In this document: one piece after another, positions 61,741 through 64,000 of the stretch
Layout: every line of letters begins with the position of its first letter
How positions within the stretch are numbered: the first letter of the stretch is position 1
Assembly: GCF_001522545.3 (NCBI RefSeq)
Contig: NC_031774.1
Location: 26,049,824-26,113,823, forward strand
Reading direction: 5' to 3'
Source: Parus major
Taxonomy: Eukaryota; Chordata; Aves; Passeriformes; Paridae
DNA: 64,000 bases
Made by a program: the position numbers and the translations under genes
Notes under the pieces: generated by a model
Databases searched by the model: none
Seen by the model: only the letters and a program-made list of their open reading frames with translations
Told to the model about the DNA's origin: nothing

Positions 61741-62389
61741 ACAAAACACAGAGCCAAAGATGATATTTAAGGTTTTTTTGTCTCCAAGCTCATCAGAACT
61801 TTTCTGAACCATGAAAACTTTCCCACCCATAACACTCATAAAGCAAATTGTAACCTAATTCCATGCTGTGGGAAGCACATCTTTGTTTCCAATTTGTCTG
61901 TTGCTAGTTACATTTGAGGTTCATTAACCCTTGTACAGGAAGGCAAACAGAACCTGCAAGACCACATTCAAAAGAAGTAAGCTCATTGCTGTAAATTTCA
62001 AAATCATTTATCCTATATGAACTACTTTATGATAATTTTCACTCATCATTACCTCAGAGTAGCAAGGTCTTTCTACAGTTCTTCCATCTTCATATTTGCT
62101 AATTTTAATAACCTTGTATCACCAAACTATGTCATTTCAGAATTTGCATCTTGTCTAGATCATCTGTAAATATACAGTACAGCACAGAGAGCTACCCTTT
62201 TTAGGCTGATGAGCTATCATTTATTAAGATCAATATTTTCACTCAGATTCCATTAAAAAAATATTTTTGCACAAAGTGTTCACATATAGAAAACCTGACT
62301 CATGATCTTCCACCTGGATCATTAACAGCTCTGCTTACAAATTTGGAATGGATTCCTTGGGTATCTAAACACAGTGCTCCCTCAAAAGA

Positions 62390-62480
62390 AGGGGCCAGAC
62401 TGGATGGGGCCTTGAACAAGCTGGCAACCATGACAGGGGTTGAATCTAGATGATCTTTACAGTTCCAATCCAAAATATTA
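62390..62480 (+). mobile_element. CR1 LINE 3'-end fragment, degraded
   Basis: GGCCAGACTGGATGGGGCCT, TTGAACAAGCTGGC, ATGACAGGGGTTGAATCTAG and ATGATCTTTACAGTTCCAAT follow the CR1 tail (GGCCAGGCTGGATGGGGCTT ... GATGATCTTTAAGGTCCC). Plus-strand sense, about 90 bp, without the terminal ATTCTATG repeat. Confidence 0.75.
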
Positions 62481-64000
62481 AAGGGATAATTGAGAGGAAC
62501 TGCTGGGTGACTTCTTGGTATTGTATGACCAGGAGACAAAATGAGGTTCTAAGTGTGTGCATATCAAATTATGTATATCAGAAAAATAATAACTGCTATT
62601 ATGAAACACATGAATATATCCTAACTGTTCATTAAATACATGAGAAAATATTAGCAATCAAGAATAAGATCTTATTATGATGCTACACAGTAGGAAAAGA
62701 TGGCAACTCTATGTCAAATAGCAGTCAAAACAAATATCAAATCTTAGAAATTCAGACAAAGCAGGCAACCCAAAGATCACGTATATATCAACGGTTCACA
62801 AATGCCTTGAGTATTATATACAATTCTAGCCCTTCCTATCTCAAAAAAAATTAAATAGAACAAGATAATCAGGGATACTGACTAGTTTCCATATGAAGTA
62901 ATGACTTACAGTTTTTTCCAAGGGATGATGGGGAGTAGAGAGGGGTACTTGACAGGTCTACAAGATCATTAGGGACATACAGAGGTCGGCTAGGAATCAG
63001 CTATTTATGATGTCATTTAAAAAAAGAGCCAAAAAAAAAAAAAAAAATCAAAATAGGTCAGCAGGAGGCAGACTCAGAGCAAACTAATTTGTGCAACTTC
63101 TTGCCAGAGGATACTATGAAACTAAGAGTTTACAATGGTTCAAGTGAACAACAGTCAACTACATAAAAAAGAAAACTACTGTGAGTTACTGAAAATATGT
63201 AGTAAGTATATTTAGTGCAGGAAGTCCCTTACTAAAAAATGGAAAATAACTAGAGGGAAGAATAATTTATATTATCTGTGGTTTTGAACTTTTCCTTAGG
63301 TATCCATGTATGACCACAGTTGAATACAGATCTTTACTCCAGAATTTTACATTCATACATTATGTTGGGGAAGATGGAGAGAGGACAGAGAAATTATGCT
63401 CCCTGTAACAACATAAATTGAAATTGTTTGAACTGATGAGATGCAACTAAAAATCTTTTATATAATTTTCTGTCAGTTAGTTGAAAGAAGCTACTACCCT
63501 TAACCTGTTGACTAGCTAGCTGTTGTAGGAATGACATCATAAAGCAAACCAGTTCAAGTAAACTCTTCTTTTCTGGCACTTATGTGAAGCTATTTTGAAA
63601 AAAAAATATATGATAAACACTCAGGAACTCCAAACACCATTTATTCTATTGCTTCAACTTCTATTTTACAAATATTGTCCCTTTCACTTTATGTTGGTTT
63701 TAGTGCTGTCTCAGTGTTTCCATAGATTTTCTTCCCTGTATCTAACTTCAGAAAATACTTGGAAATGCCTCTAATCTTTATACTCAAACAATTTGATAGC
63801 TTGAATGCAGAAAACCAATATATTAAGATACATTTCCTAACTTCAAGACTATCTCCATCTTAATAAAGTTGGTGCAGACATCCACAGTCAGATTTTTGAC
63901 ATTGAAAATTCACAGAATACATTTTAAATCACCGACAGTCAGATGCAGCAATGTTACAGTTTGAATAGAAAGAAAACTTTAATGGAAAAATTGGTTCTTA

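Larger units (their letters stand above)
53038..64000 (-). other. TTBK2 upstream intron (within the 5' UTR), incomplete
   Basis: At least 10.96 kb. No CpG island, promoter or first exon was seen, so the transcription start lies beyond 64000 or in an unrecognised exon. Contents: very AT-rich 53331-53460; T runs at 53615-53628 and 54991-55005; a solo LTR at 58625-58968; an interrupted open frame at 60586-61056; a possible old repeat at 61600-61740; a CR1 piece at 62390-62480; A17 at 63031-63047. Confidence 0.75.

Overview
The window is one vertebrate gene, TTBK2 (tau tubulin kinase 2), read on the minus strand. Spliced translation of 14 minus-strand exons gives about 1105 residues. It aligns from memory, without a database search, to human TTBK2 from the initiator methionine to the start of the last coding exon. 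The invariant kinase residues fall at the human positions (K50, D141, D163). The first 41 bases of the window hold the beginning of the terminal coding exon, so the C-terminal tail of roughly 140 residues and the 3' UTR lie off the left edge. The promoter and first non-coding exon lie off the right edge.

The source is most likely a bird. Introns are AT-rich and small compared with mammals, there are no Alu, L1 or B1 elements, three fragments look like the 3' end of CR1 LINEs, and two fragments look like avian endogenous-retrovirus LTRs. A passerine is possible but not shown.

Layout, reading the gene 5' to 3' (right to left): 53038-64000 is intron carrying a solo LTR, an interrupted open frame and a CR1 piece. 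52878-53037 is the start-codon exon, with a short upstream ORF in its leader. Coding exons 2-8 (48843 down to 24865) build the CK1-type kinase domain, residues about 20-284. Coding exons 9-12 (21974 down to 17381) encode the linker after the kinase. Coding exon 13 (1036-2300, 1265 nt) encodes the long disordered region with SxIP motifs and the proline-rich CEP164-binding segment. Coding exon 14 starts at 41 and runs off the window. All splice sites are GT-AG and all junction phases agree.

The most interesting item is a clean extra exon at 12063-12311 inside the 15 kb intron between coding exons 12 and 13. It is 249 nt, open for all 83 codons, phase 0 at both ends, GC-rich against its surroundings and flanked by good splice sites. 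It would add 83 Ser-rich residues in frame and is absent from the canonical human protein as I recall it.

No other protein-coding gene, tRNA, rRNA or CRISPR array is supported.
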